Made by a program: the position numbers and the translations under genes
Notes under the pieces: generated by a model
The model's database searches: none
What the model was told of the DNA's origin: nothing
The model's input: only the letters and a program-made list of their open reading frames with translations
In this document: positions 8,132 to 17,450 of the stretch, one piece after another
Layout of the letters: each line of letters begins with the position of its first letter
Position numbering within the stretch: position 1 is the first letter of the stretch
Assembly (NCBI GenBank): GCA_963782475.1
Contig: CAWAJW010000003.1
Location: 372,001 to 436,000 of the forward strand
Source of the DNA: CAVQBP01 sp963782475
GTDB lineage: Bacteria; Bacteroidota; Ignavibacteria; Ignavibacteriales; Ignavibacteriaceae
Direction: 5' to 3'
Length of the DNA: 64,000 nucleotides

Positions 8132-11098
8132 TTAAAATTCGTATCTAAGACCTAAGCTTGCACTCATCCCATAGTATTCTTTGTTGGTCATATAGCCTGT
8201 TCCCACATTATTGTCTTCTTGTATTACCCGGGAAATATTGTTTAGGTCACCGTAAATTTTCAAACCTTCAACCGGAAGTTTCTGTGAAACAGTCAGGTCA
8301 TATAGGGAAAAACCTTTGGTAAAGCCTCTAAGCTTGGTGTACCAGTCGTTTTGTGAAAAAATTTGTGCCTGATATTGCAAAGAAGCTCGAATAGAAAACC
8401 CCTTATAATCATAACCGATAGTTACATTTAATATATTATCGGGTTGATATAATAACGGAGCTGAATATGATGAATCGATATTCCCAACTATCTTTACTTC
8501 CTTTCCGAATGGTGTACTAACAGTATCCATATTAGGAAAAGATTTGGGATATATTTCTTTTGAATGTGTATAAGTATAGTTTATATCAAAAACAATATTT
8601 TTTAATAATCCCGGCAAATACCATAAATTAGTCTGCCATTCAATTTCGACGCCATTTACATCTGCTGTGTTGGGATCATTTATATAGCTGTATATCTTTG
8701 TTCCAACCCAAGACCAGGAATTATCTTTTTTTGTTAATGAAGGTAATAATCCGTATTTATTAATAGCCATTGAGTCACTTAATATGACTTCGGAAATTGG
8801 AAAAACAAAATTTGTGATTCTTTTTGCAAAGAATCCTATTGTGAATAGACCGATCTTATTTCCGTAAAATGAAAAATAGAGATCATAATTTTCTGATTTT
8901 GTCGGTTTAAGATTTGGATTGCTGTAATCGATACCCCCCATATAAATATCCCATTTAGGTAAAAACTCGTTATAAGATGGTCTGGCAAGTGTTTGAGTAT
9001 AGCTCAATCTAACATCGAACCAATCCAACGGTTTATATTTCAAGTGGATCATAGGGAGCACAAACTCGTTGGTTCTCGTTGCAGTAGTATCGAAATTATA
9101 ATAACTTACACTTGTAGGTTTGACACGTTCATTTCCCCTGACCCCATTATATTTAGTTACTTCGTGTTCGTATCTAACACCAGGAATAAAAGTTACTTCA
9201 TTTCCAAAAGAAACCACAGGCATAATATAGGCGGCAGAATAAAATTCATTCCCGCTGTAATCGTCTCTCCTGCTTGCGGAAAATTCGGGGTTGAACTTCT
9301 GGGGAACGGGACTACCCTGATAGTTTATTCCGAGGCTATTTTCTAAGTAATTAATGAGATCCTCTCCCAAGTTTAAGTTCGGTACCCTTTCTAATTTATA
9401 TTGCCCCTTCATAAATTCGTAGCCATTATAACTGTTATCGATAAAAGGTTCGTAAAGAAATTTTCCGCCGGGGATGACATAATTATTCATGTACGGATAT
9501 TTGGCAACAATCGCATTTGTTACTAATGAGCTAGGGTCTGAGGATATATTAAGATATATTGTATTATAGTCATATTTTCTATCCTTATGTTTATATTTTC
9601 CTCCGAAATTAATTTTTAAGTTTACTGCATCGGACAAATCGTACTGCCATTGCAAATCAATACTGCCTGCGATTTGTTCTTCTCTCGTTAATTGGTTTGA
9701 ATCATACATCGGACCAATTAACATTTTAGAAGTATCATTACTCATAAATGAAGGTACTTGCCCGGGTGAAGCAGTTAGACTTACCGAGTGAGCAAGGGGA
9801 GAAGCATCCAGCCCTCCGAATGATAGTGCTCTTGGGATTCTATCTTTTGAGAATGAATAACTAATCTGACTTTGAATTTTAAAATTCTTAAATAACTGTT
9901 CCCAATTTATCTGATCCATTAGTACTGTGGTATTGGTTTTAGTATGATCCAATCTTTGCTCTCTGGAAGTTCCGGCTGTATGTAAAGCTACACTGTTTTC
10001 ACTTCTGGAAATAACGTCGTGATCTATTCTGCTCAGGAAATTGCTCATAATAATAGTTGTGGAAGGTGTTTTGTAGTCCATAACCAATGAACCCCCATAG
10101 CGATTCAGCAGTCTCGAAATATCTTCAACATTAAACGAGTTAACAGCTGCGACTTTGTCCTCTGATAAATATGTATATCCTGCACTCGCTGCATTTGAAC
10201 TTCTATTTCTTCTTTCAACGTCAAGATTTAAAGAGATGCCGAGTAAATCATCAATCATTCTTCTGCTTGTCTGCCCGACGAGTTTATAATCCCCGTATTC
10301 ATTTCGTAACCCATTGTAACCTCCTTGAGCAATCAATGAATATGACGGGGGTTCAAAAGGTGCTCCCTTCGTTTTAAAATTCACAGTGCCGCCAATCTGG
10401 TCTGCTTCCTGGTTAGCCATTGCCGCTTTGGTCACTTCAATTCCCTCCAACATGTAAGGAGATATCATACTCAGGTCGGTACTTCTGTTATTGGGGTCGG
10501 TAGCAGAAAGTTCAACACCATCAATCTGAATTTTATTAAACTGCGGAGCTAAGCCTCGAATAACAATTTTACTTCCTTCACCGCCTTGCCTCAATAATGA
10601 AATACCTGGCAATCTACCTACTGCTTCAGCAGCGTTAGCTTCAGGCAGTTCCTGTATTTTATCGGATGAAACAACATTTGTTATAGTATTGGAATTTAAC
10701 TGCTGATTTATTGCAGCTATTTGACCCTTCCGTTGGGAAGTTACTGTTACTGTTTCACCTTTGACAGCTTCAGGCTCCATGTCAAAATTCATTTCGATGG
10801 TTTTATTTGATTTGACATCTATTGACATTTCCAGCTGCTTATACCCGATGTAAGTTACCCTTATAGTATAAGAACCAAACGGAACATTCTGGATTGTATA
10901 CTTGCCATTTGCATCTGTAGAGCCTCCTACACCTGTTCCTACTAAAACTATATTTGCCCCCCATAATGTTTCCCCTGTTTTTGCCTCTTTGACAATTCCC
11001 GCAATCCTTGCACTTGATTGTGCGAATACATTTATACTTAATCCAGCTAAAATCAAGGCAAGAAAAATAATTAGGAAAGCACTTTTTTTATTAGCCAT
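8132..11098 (-). CDS. TonB-dependent outer membrane receptor (SusC/FecA-like)
   Basis: This protein of about 988 residues imports a ligand through the outer membrane with TonB energy. A signal peptide (residues 1-27, ending VFAQ) is followed by a carboxypeptidase-regulatory-like domain (RIAGIVKEAKTGETLWGANI, about 30-110). A plug domain follows (LPEANAAEAVGRLPGISLL, IVIRGLAPQFNKIQIDGVEL, about 145-245) and then a long beta-barrel ending in LGLRYEF with the usual terminal Phe. I prefer ATG at 11098 over the GTG at 11107 because AAAGGAG lies 8 bp upstream of it. No SusD-type lipoprotein gene adjoins it, so it resembles the SusD-less receptors of oligosaccharide importers. A LacI-type operator (11161-11187) lies upstream, implying substrate-dependent induction. 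The ligand is probably an amino-sugar oligosaccharide, by context. Confidence 0.92.
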   Translation of the reverse strand: MANKKSAFLIIFLALILAGLSINVFAQSSARIAGIVKEAKTGETLWGANIVLVGTGVGGSTDANGKYTIQNVPFGSYTIRVTYIGYKQLEMSIDVKSNKTIEMNFDMEPEAVKGETVTVTSQRKGQIAAINQQLNSNTITNVVSSDKIQELPEANAAEAVGRLPGISLLRQGGEGSKIVIRGLAPQFNKIQIDGVELSATDPNNRSTDLSMISPYMLEGIEVTKAAMANQEADQIGGTVNFKTKGAPFEPPSYSLIAQGGYNGLRNEYGDYKLVGQTSRRMIDDLLGISLNLDVERRNRSSNAASAGYTYLSEDKVAAVNSFNVEDISRLLNRYGGSLVMDYKTPSTTIIMSNFLSRIDHDVISRSENSVALHTAGTSREQRLDHTKTNTTVLMDQINWEQLFKNFKIQSQISYSFSKDRIPRALSFGGLDASPLAHSVSLTASPGQVPSFMSNDTSKMLIGPMYDSNQLTREEQIAGSIDLQWQYDLSDAVNLKINFGGKYKHKDRKYDYNTIYLNISSDPSSLVTNAIVAKYPYMNNYVIPGGKFLYEPFIDNSYNGYEFMKGQYKLERVPNLNLGEDLINYLENSLGINYQGSPVPQKFNPEFSASRRDDYSGNEFYSAAYIMPVVSFGNEVTFIPGVRYEHEVTKYNGVRGNERVKPTSVSYYNFDTTATRTNEFVLPMIHLKYKPLDWFDVRLSYTQTLARPSYNEFLPKWDIYMGGIDYSNPNLKPTKSENYDLYFSFYGNKIGLFTIGFFAKRITNFVFPISEVILSDSMAINKYGLLPSLTKKDNSWSWVGTKIYSYINDPNTADVNGVEIEWQTNLWYLPGLLKNIVFDINYTYTHSKEIYPKSFPNMDTVSTPFGKEVKIVGNIDSSYSAPLLYQPDNILNVTIGYDYKGFSIRASLQYQAQIFSQNDWYTKLRGFTKGFSLYDLTVSQKLPVEGLKIYGDLNNISRVIQEDNNVGTGYMTNKEYYGMSASLGLRYEF

Positions 11099-11160
11099 GA
11101 TCCGCACTCCTTTAATCTTAAGAGCTTAGTTAAATTCAAACAATTATAAAATCAAATTTA

Positions 11161-11187
11161 TGTCAACGATAACTGTTATCGGTAACA
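11161..11187 (-). promoter_or_regulatory. LacI-family operator upstream of TonB receptor gene
   Basis: The 27-bp element contains TGTTATCGGTAACA, a near-perfect palindrome at 11174-11187, overlapping CGATAACTGTTATCG (11167-11181), a perfect 7+1+7 palindrome. It matches the element at 17062-17088 at 22 of 27 positions with the same half-site spacing. It lies between the receptor start (11098) and the end of the LacI gene, so that repressor is the obvious ligand. Confidence 0.8.
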
Positions 11188-11242
11188 TCTGACAATAAAA
11201 TATTTTAATTTTTTATCTTATAATTATTAGTTAATATTCTTT

Positions 11243-12247
11243 TTAAGCAGATTCTCTTATAACCAATTCAGTTTTAAGCATCAACCTTATGGGGCTCTTT
11301 TTAACTTGTTTAATTAATGATAATAATGCTTCTGAAGAAGTTTTTCCTATTTCATACATTGGCTGTTTCACTGTAGTAAGTGCGGGTTTCGAGAATTCCC
11401 CAATCTCGATATTATCAAAACCAATCACAGAAATATCCTTTGGAACTGATAGACCGAAATTTTTAATTTGTTCAATAACACCTAATGCCATGTAATCATC
11501 CGAACTGAATATTGCGGTCGGCCTGTTATCCAATTCTAACAATTTTTTTGAATTTTCAAATGCAGTTTCTTTATTGAAATCACCATAAATTATATATTCA
11601 TCCTTAAACGGAAGCCCATATTTTTTTAAAATATTTTTGTACCCTTTAAGCCTATCTCTTGCATTTACTTCATCCATAGAACCGGCAATAAATGCGATTT
11701 TTCTATGCCCCTTCTTATAGAGATGTTCAACAGCTAATTCGGCACCTTTGATATTCTCGGAGTCAACAAAATTGTAGTTATCACCGAACTTTCTATAATT
11801 TACCATAATATAAGGGAAGCCGGATTTCGCCAGTTCCGATAAACGGGGATCATTAGTTTTTGCTTTTAATAAAATTAAACCATCAAATAATTTGCTTCTT
11901 GCATAAGTTAAGTAGTTGCCTTCTATTTCATTTGAATGATTTACAGGAATAAGCATTATTCTGTAATTATTTTTCTGAGCAATATCCGTAACACCACTTA
12001 AAATCTGAGCAATATAATTATCAAGAAAAAGTTTTTCTGTTTTAGGAATTACCACCCCAATAGTCATTGTTCTTTTGCTGGATAAGCTCCGGGCAATCAG
12101 ATTAGGATGATAGTTCAGTTCCGTCATTATAGATTTAATCTTTTCTGCAGTAGAGGGAGCAACCGGACCGCTATCATTAAGTACCCTCGAGACCGTCATC
12201 CTGGAAACTTTTGCTCTTTTTGCTATATCGGCAATTGTAATATTCAT
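11243..12247 (-). CDS. LacI-family transcriptional repressor
   Basis: A 334-residue regulator with an N-terminal LacI helix-turn-helix (TIADIAKRAKVSRMTVSRVL, residues 4-23), the hinge region (NYHPNLIARSLSSKRT) and a periplasmic-binding-protein-like sugar domain. That domain carries IGVVIPKT, IAFIAGSMDEVNARDRLKGY, AIFSSDDYMALGV and SVIGFDNIEIGEFSKPALTTV. The start is the ATG at 12247, one base after the ROK kinase stop codon (12249-12251). The longer frame to 12322 lies inside the kinase gene and has no family similarity. It is the last gene of the GH2-MFS-ROK operon and probably represses both that operon and the receptor gene through the two operators. The inducer is unknown; an amino sugar is the contextual guess. 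Confidence 0.93.
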   Translation of the reverse strand: MNITIADIAKRAKVSRMTVSRVLNDSGPVAPSTAEKIKSIMTELNYHPNLIARSLSSKRTMTIGVVIPKTEKLFLDNYIAQILSGVTDIAQKNNYRIMLIPVNHSNEIEGNYLTYARSKLFDGLILLKAKTNDPRLSELAKSGFPYIMVNYRKFGDNYNFVDSENIKGAELAVEHLYKKGHRKIAFIAGSMDEVNARDRLKGYKNILKKYGLPFKDEYIIYGDFNKETAFENSKKLLELDNRPTAIFSSDDYMALGVIEQIKNFGLSVPKDISVIGFDNIEIGEFSKPALTTVKQPMYEIGKTSSEALLSLIKQVKKSPIRLMLKTELVIRESA

Positions 12248-12248
12248 T

Positions 12249-13127
12249 TTATATTGCTTCTGTTTCTTTAAATATTCGATCCCTATTTTCAAAATAGAGT
12301 GCCGCAGCACCCAGAATAGCAACTTGTTCCAGATTACTTTTTACTATTTTCAATCTTTTAATTGAATTCTGGTAAGGGAAATTATCCAGGACTTTTTTTA
12401 TCGATTCTTTAAAGTATTTATAAGCTATGCTAACAGAACCTCCAATAACTATCAATTCAGGATCAACAGCAAGCATAATCGCAGTTATAGCATTCCCAAC
12501 ATGTATACCAAAATTGCTAAAAATACTGATGGCTTCTTTATCGCCCATTTCTGCTTTATAAAATATTTCCTTACCTGTCGTTTTTAAAAGATTCAAAAAA
12601 TATTTTCCACTGCAAAAATCTTCATAAATTCCATCTTTATAAGGGAGCATTCCAAATTCACCGGCACCGCAATTAGCACCAAGATATAATCTTCCATCTG
12701 TATAAATACCTGCACCCAGACCGGTACCAATAGTTAATCCTATCACATTGTTATAATCTTTAGCAGCTCCGAAATATTTTTCTCCTACAACAAAGCAATT
12801 AGCATCATTATTAATATATACAGGTACTTTAAATTCTTCTTGCAGGATCTGTTTAAGATGAACTTCTTTTAATGCAGGGATATTTTGAACATCATAAACT
12901 ATTCCTTTTCCAACATCAACTATGCTGGGGACACCGACACCTATTCCTATAACATAATCATCATAAGTTTTATAAATAGAAGCAATAATTTCATCAAGAA
13001 CTTTTTCTTCAGATTCATTCGAAGAGATTTGCTGGGAATAATTATCAACAATATTATTGTTCTTTACTTTACCAACTCTAATATTTGTTCCTCCTAAATC
13101 AACACCAATTATATGTTTTTCTGTCAT
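12249..13127 (-). CDS. ROK-family sugar kinase
   Basis: 292 residues with the ROK pattern: phosphate-binding IIGVDLGGTNIRVGKV at the N terminus, NNDANCFVVGEKYFG with the catalytic Asp (IYINNDAN context), GLTIGTGLGAGIYTDGRLY, and the ROK signature region GANCGAGEFGMLPY. The Cys-rich zinc motif of many ROK proteins (CxCGxxGC) is replaced by YEDFCSGKYF, so zinc binding is doubtful. It has no DNA-binding domain and is therefore a kinase, not a ROK repressor. It would phosphorylate the imported hexose or glucosamine in the cytoplasm. It lies 26 bp after the MFS gene and one base before the LacI gene, so translation is probably coupled. Confidence 0.88.
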   Translation of the reverse strand: MTEKHIIGVDLGGTNIRVGKVKNNNIVDNYSQQISSNESEEKVLDEIIASIYKTYDDYVIGIGVGVPSIVDVGKGIVYDVQNIPALKEVHLKQILQEEFKVPVYINNDANCFVVGEKYFGAAKDYNNVIGLTIGTGLGAGIYTDGRLYLGANCGAGEFGMLPYKDGIYEDFCSGKYFLNLLKTTGKEIFYKAEMGDKEAISIFSNFGIHVGNAITAIMLAVDPELIVIGGSVSIAYKYFKESIKKVLDNFPYQNSIKRLKIVKSNLEQVAILGAAALYFENRDRIFKETEAI

Positions 13128-13153
13128 TTTCTTTTAATAAGTATTATAAAAAA

Positions 13154-14407
13154 TTAATTAACTGCGCCGGCCTTTTCAAAAATAGTTTCATTTTTAATTA
13201 GAGGATTTGCCCAAAAACTTACACTTAAAATATATCCCAATGTTACAAAAATGAAAAGCATGCCGAATCTCAGTCCAATAAAATCGGCTAAATATCCTAT
13301 AATTAAAGGAACAATTGCACCACCAATTATACCAGTGCATAAAATTCCCGAAAAGGAGCCATGATGTTTATCCAAAGAATTTAATGCTAATGAAAAAACC
13401 ACTGACCACATTACAGAAAGGAAGAAACCTGTTGCCGGGAAAAAGTATAATGGTAAATCTCCTTTTGAAAACAATGCTAAAGCCAGGCATATCATTGCAG
13501 CTAAAACAAAAATTCTTAAAACCAATTTACTATCGACAAGCTTTAAGAGAACTAATCCCAATACACAACCTATAGTTAATAATCCCCAGTAATATGAGAC
13601 AGTATCTGCACCTACAGTTTGGGGATCAAATCCATGATATTTCGACAGGAACTCGGAAATCCAGTTAGCAATTCCTTGCTCGGTTCCTACATAAGCAAAG
13701 ATCCCAATGAAAAATAATATTACAGTCTTATTTCTTGATAATTCTTTTATTGTTTCCCACGCACCTGTTTTCTCATCTTCCTTTAGTTCCACTTTAGGAA
13801 GTTTTATTATAAGAATGATAATAACCATTAAAATTGAAGTAACAGCAAATATCCAGTATAGAGATACCCATGGCAGCCCGGCTGGAACAACACTTGAAAG
13901 AGATGTTAAAATAAAATTATTTCCAGTGTTTCCGCTTTCCAGTTTTTTTACCAGATAAGAATAAAGCTGCGGACTGAGAAAAGAAGCACCGCCGAAGAAC
14001 AGTTGAGCAAAAACAGAATTGAACGCAAAGTGCTCTTCACCGCCCGCAGTTCTCAAAAGCGGATTAATCGCCACTTGCAGCATTGCCATTCCAAACCCGA
14101 TTAAAAACAGGGAAATTATCGATATACTATACACAGGTATTAACGCAAACAGAAATGCTCCTAATGCGGCAATTAAAAAAGCCGCAGCCATAATTTTCTT
14201 TTCATGATATTTTTCAAGAAGCATTCCTGCAGGAATAGACATTATATAAGCAATAAAAAATGAAAAAGGAAGAATGGCTACCATAAAATAACTGAGAGAA
14301 AAACTCTTAATAATATCCGGAATCAGCGGCCCGATAATATTTGTAAGAAATGATATTACAAAAAAGATGACAAATATAAGTGCAACAATAAAATAGTTTC
14401 TTTTCAT
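13154..14407 (-). CDS. MFS sugar transporter, FucP/NagP-like
   Basis: 417 residues with twelve hydrophobic segments. The block GFGMAMLQVAINPLLRTAGG and FNSVFAQLFFGGASFLSPQL are characteristic of the FucP/glucose-galactose sugar:H+ symporter branch of the major facilitator superfamily. Related NagP proteins carry N-acetylglucosamine. It would take the monosaccharide released by the periplasmic GH2 enzyme across the inner membrane. The ATG lies 5 bp after the GH2 stop codon with no separate ribosome site, so translational coupling is likely. Substrate specificity cannot be read from the sequence. Confidence 0.88.
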   Translation of the reverse strand: MKRNYFIVALIFVIFFVISFLTNIIGPLIPDIIKSFSLSYFMVAILPFSFFIAYIMSIPAGMLLEKYHEKKIMAAAFLIAALGAFLFALIPVYSISIISLFLIGFGMAMLQVAINPLLRTAGGEEHFAFNSVFAQLFFGGASFLSPQLYSYLVKKLESGNTGNNFILTSLSSVVPAGLPWVSLYWIFAVTSILMVIIILIIKLPKVELKEDEKTGAWETIKELSRNKTVILFFIGIFAYVGTEQGIANWISEFLSKYHGFDPQTVGADTVSYYWGLLTIGCVLGLVLLKLVDSKLVLRIFVLAAMICLALALFSKGDLPLYFFPATGFFLSVMWSVVFSLALNSLDKHHGSFSGILCTGIIGGAIVPLIIGYLADFIGLRFGMLFIFVTLGYILSVSFWANPLIKNETIFEKAGAVN

Positions 14408-14412
14408 TTTTT

Positions 14413-17046
14413 TTATAGCGGGTTATTAATATTCCATCCGTTAATGATTAACCTGGTTTTTTTATTTAATGGATTTTTAAAAGTGCCTTTAATTGCCTTT
14501 TTCGAATGCGGCAGAATCGAGATATAATTATCGGACCAAAAAACAGGAAGAAATGATTCTCCTGTTTTTTCATCAACTACCTTTAAATCAATAAAGAAAG
14601 CAATTTTATCGGAAGTATTTTCCAGGGTTACTTCAACACTTTGATCATTAGCTGAAAATTTTGCCTTATAATTGATAGTAGCATTGGGCAAATTATTGAT
14701 TTCCTTTAAATCTGCTGCAGTTTTTACCGGTGTATAAAACCATTCAGAATTTTTAAAATCTAGCACATCTTCTTTTGCAGGAATCCAATAAAAATTATCG
14801 CTGATTAAATTGCTGCTGGAATCTTTCAACTCTAAATTGACAAAATATAAATTGGGTTCGTCCTTTAAATCAGGCAAATCAATTATCTTTTTAGAAGTGT
14901 TTTCTGCAATCGATATATCCTTTTCTTTTTCATAAATTAATTTCGAATCGGGGTTAAAAATCTTCACACTTGCTTTTATGCCTTCAAAGCTCTTAATGAA
15001 ATCATTTACTACGTAAATATTTTTATCCTTATAGTTATAGACAATGTTCAGTGGCTGGCATCCTTTCATTGCGCCATAAAAAGCCCCGTTGGGCATCATG
15101 TAATAATCAAACAATTGCCAGTACATTTCCGGCCATGCAGAATTAAACATCCACTGTATTACTCCAGTAGATTTAAATTTATTAACACCGAAAGATTCAA
15201 ACATCGGACGCATGGCTTCATAGTTTGATATCTGACATTTCATGGCGAAATTCTCTACGGAAGATGCCTTTCCATACCTATTATTAAAAATATTCAAGAA
15301 ATGATTCAAATTGCTGAACTCATTCCTACCGCAGTGGAAATTCCAGACACTGTCAATTGGCCACAAGTTAACAGCAGGCATCATTTTTCTTAAACTTTCA
15401 GCAGGTGGAACCTGTGGCCCAGGACCAGTTTCGGTATTGAAGCCGTAGGCTCCACCGTGTGATGTATCTACATACCAATATATAGGAGGTTCATAAGCAT
15501 AAGGTCCAAGCATTTTAACTTTTGAATCTTGGTAAATATTATCTTTATTTTCTTCTTTTGATACTTCGATCCATGCAGTGGATATTAATCTAGGACGGGT
15601 ATTATCTGATTTGTTTAAATATTCAGTGGTCTTTCTCATTAATTCCGGATTAGGGTATTTATCACTTCCCAGTGCCCAAACAAAAATGCTCGGATGATTT
15701 CTTAACCAGACAACTTGATCATTAAATTCTTTTGACTGCAAATCAATATCCTTCGGTGAAGTGACACATGAATATTTACTTTCATCCCTTCCGCAGTATC
15801 CTTTCCAATCCCATTGACAGCTCCAGCCTATCATTATTAAAATTCCGTTTTCATCAGCAGCATTAAATAAGGCTTCATCCCTTCCCCAGAAACCTTCGCA
15901 TCTTAATGCATTTAAATTCATATGTCTGGCATATTGAACTTCCTCAGTCACTTTTTCATCACTGTCATTCAGCATCATATCATCGACCCAGCCAGCACCT
16001 TTAATAACAATCTTTTTTCCGTTTATTTTATATCCTCTCTGTCCTATTTCATTAATGTAATCTTCAACTTCACGTATCCCGAATCTTAAATTCTCTTTAT
16101 CGGAGATATTATTATCAACATCAGCCTGGATAGACAAATTATAAAGATATGGATCGCCTAAATTATTCGGCCACCATAAATGAGGATTTATTATTTTTAA
16201 ATCAGCTGCATCTTCCTCTGAAATAGAAAATTCTGACTGGCTATCGGGATTAAGCGAAACCATTTTCGAGAATTTTCTGTCTTTACCAAAAGAGCCTTTA
16301 ATTTCAACTTCAATTTTATTATTCGAAAAATTTGTTAGTTTTCCCTTGATTGTCAGCTCTGCTTCATTTAAGGTTTTTTCATTTACCTTAGTAATGACAA
16401 ATATATTATCTAAAGAAACCTTACCTGTTTTCTTTAATATTACACCGCGCCAAAGCCCCATATTATTATCCGGGGGAGAAGGATTCCAGTCTACAAACCC
16501 TAGAGTAAAATCTCCAAATTTAGGAGGGAAAACTTCAATGGCAATTACATTTTTTCCATTTACTATATAATCTGTTATATTAAAAGTGAACCTGCCAAAA
16601 ACTCCTTCTATTTTTTCATTCCCAGCAACTTTTTTCCCATTCATCCATAAATCGGCTTTATAATTTACACCTTCTAATGTTAGCTGATAATTAACATTTT
16701 TGATATCACTTATTTCAAATTCTTTTCTATACCACCAAGGTTGTTGAAATGGTTCTCTGGAGATTTTTAATAAATTTTCACCAAAATAAGGATCTTTATA
16801 AACTCCAGATTCCACCAGAGCAGCAAAAATAGTTTTGGGAACATTGGTATTATATGATTCATTTGTTTTAAATCCTGGAGAAGAAATTTCTTTTCCGCCG
16901 GAATTAGTTTTCTCAGAAGAAAAGATTACCCAGTTAGAGCTAAAGGATGTTTCTGAAATGTCTTTCGCATTCAATGTTGGGATATTTAAAAGCATTGAGG
17001 AAAGTAATAATAATTTAAGAGGGGACTCGATAATAAATTTTTTCAT
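14413..17046 (-). CDS. GH2 exo-beta-D-glucosaminidase-like glycosidase
   Basis: 877 residues: signal peptide (about 1-27, ending LNAK), a jelly-roll sugar-binding domain with QPWWYRKEFEI, an Ig-like domain and the GH2 TIM barrel. The acid/base region reads FVWALGSDKYPN and the nucleophile region AYGFNTETGPGPQVPP. An Asp in a GSD motif in place of the usual NE pair is the hallmark of the exo-beta-glucosaminidase (CsxA) branch of GH2; beta-mannosidases keep NE. The predicted job is removal of glucosamine from the non-reducing end of chitosan-type oligosaccharides in the periplasm. First gene of the operon with MFS, ROK and LacI; the operator pair ends 16 bp upstream of the ATG. The assignment rests on motif reading, without alignment. 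Confidence 0.87.
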   Translation of the reverse strand: MKKFIIESPLKLLLLSSMLLNIPTLNAKDISETSFSSNWVIFSSEKTNSGGKEISSPGFKTNESYNTNVPKTIFAALVESGVYKDPYFGENLLKISREPFQQPWWYRKEFEISDIKNVNYQLTLEGVNYKADLWMNGKKVAGNEKIEGVFGRFTFNITDYIVNGKNVIAIEVFPPKFGDFTLGFVDWNPSPPDNNMGLWRGVILKKTGKVSLDNIFVITKVNEKTLNEAELTIKGKLTNFSNNKIEVEIKGSFGKDRKFSKMVSLNPDSQSEFSISEEDAADLKIINPHLWWPNNLGDPYLYNLSIQADVDNNISDKENLRFGIREVEDYINEIGQRGYKINGKKIVIKGAGWVDDMMLNDSDEKVTEEVQYARHMNLNALRCEGFWGRDEALFNAADENGILIMIGWSCQWDWKGYCGRDESKYSCVTSPKDIDLQSKEFNDQVVWLRNHPSIFVWALGSDKYPNPELMRKTTEYLNKSDNTRPRLISTAWIEVSKEENKDNIYQDSKVKMLGPYAYEPPIYWYVDTSHGGAYGFNTETGPGPQVPPAESLRKMMPAVNLWPIDSVWNFHCGRNEFSNLNHFLNIFNNRYGKASSVENFAMKCQISNYEAMRPMFESFGVNKFKSTGVIQWMFNSAWPEMYWQLFDYYMMPNGAFYGAMKGCQPLNIVYNYKDKNIYVVNDFIKSFEGIKASVKIFNPDSKLIYEKEKDISIAENTSKKIIDLPDLKDEPNLYFVNLELKDSSSNLISDNFYWIPAKEDVLDFKNSEWFYTPVKTAADLKEINNLPNATINYKAKFSANDQSVEVTLENTSDKIAFFIDLKVVDEKTGESFLPVFWSDNYISILPHSKKAIKGTFKNPLNKKTRLIINGWNINNPL

Positions 17047-17061
17047 AATATTATAAATTTA

Positions 17062-17088
17062 TGTTATCGGTATCTGTTACCGGTAACA
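17062..17088 (-). promoter_or_regulatory. LacI-family operator upstream of the GH2 operon
   Basis: TGTTACCGGTAACA at 17075-17088 is a perfect 14-bp palindrome, preceded directly by a second half-related copy TGTTATCGGTATC (17062-17074). The same two-part layout occurs at 11161-11187. Its place directly before the GH2 start codon suits repression by the LacI protein encoded at the end of this operon, giving autoregulation. Confidence 0.85.
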
Positions 17089-17450
17089 TAAAAATACATT
17101 TTTTAAAATGCAACAAAAAAAATATATTTTTTTGGATTGTGTAAATAAACTCAATAGAAATCTCATAGATACGACTCGATAGAATGTCATTAAAAAAGAA
17201 AGAATTTAAAGTTCTCCGAAAAAGAGGATCTTGAATGATGGGATCAAACATAATATTAAAGGTTTATTCGAAAGGATCTTATATTCCGTAGTAAGTTTTA
17301 TAATTAAATTTTACGTTTTCCTAATCATAAAAAATAATAAGATTTCTGATATTAGAAAAAATTTTATGATATTAGTAAACAAAAAATAGTTGTCTCTGGC
17401 TACTAATGAATACGTTAGGTGTTTACTCAATTTTTTGAAAGGACTTATAA
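17089..17450. other. intergenic, no gene; one integron-like GTTAGGT core site
   Basis: This 362-bp gap separates the minus-strand glycan locus from the plus-strand accessory genes. It should hold the divergent promoters. Only one short open frame is visible here and it overlaps the operator, so I do not call it. At 17414-17420 the sequence GTTAGGT fits the integron core-site consensus GTTRRRY and is preceded by GGCTACTAATGAATAC, which resembles the L' side of an attC site. No partner half-site was found upstream. Confidence 0.35.

Noticed and set aside
17051..17251. Minus-strand open frame of 66 codons upstream of the GH2 gene
   Set aside because: It covers the operator and promoter region, has skewed Phe/Ile composition and no ribosome site.
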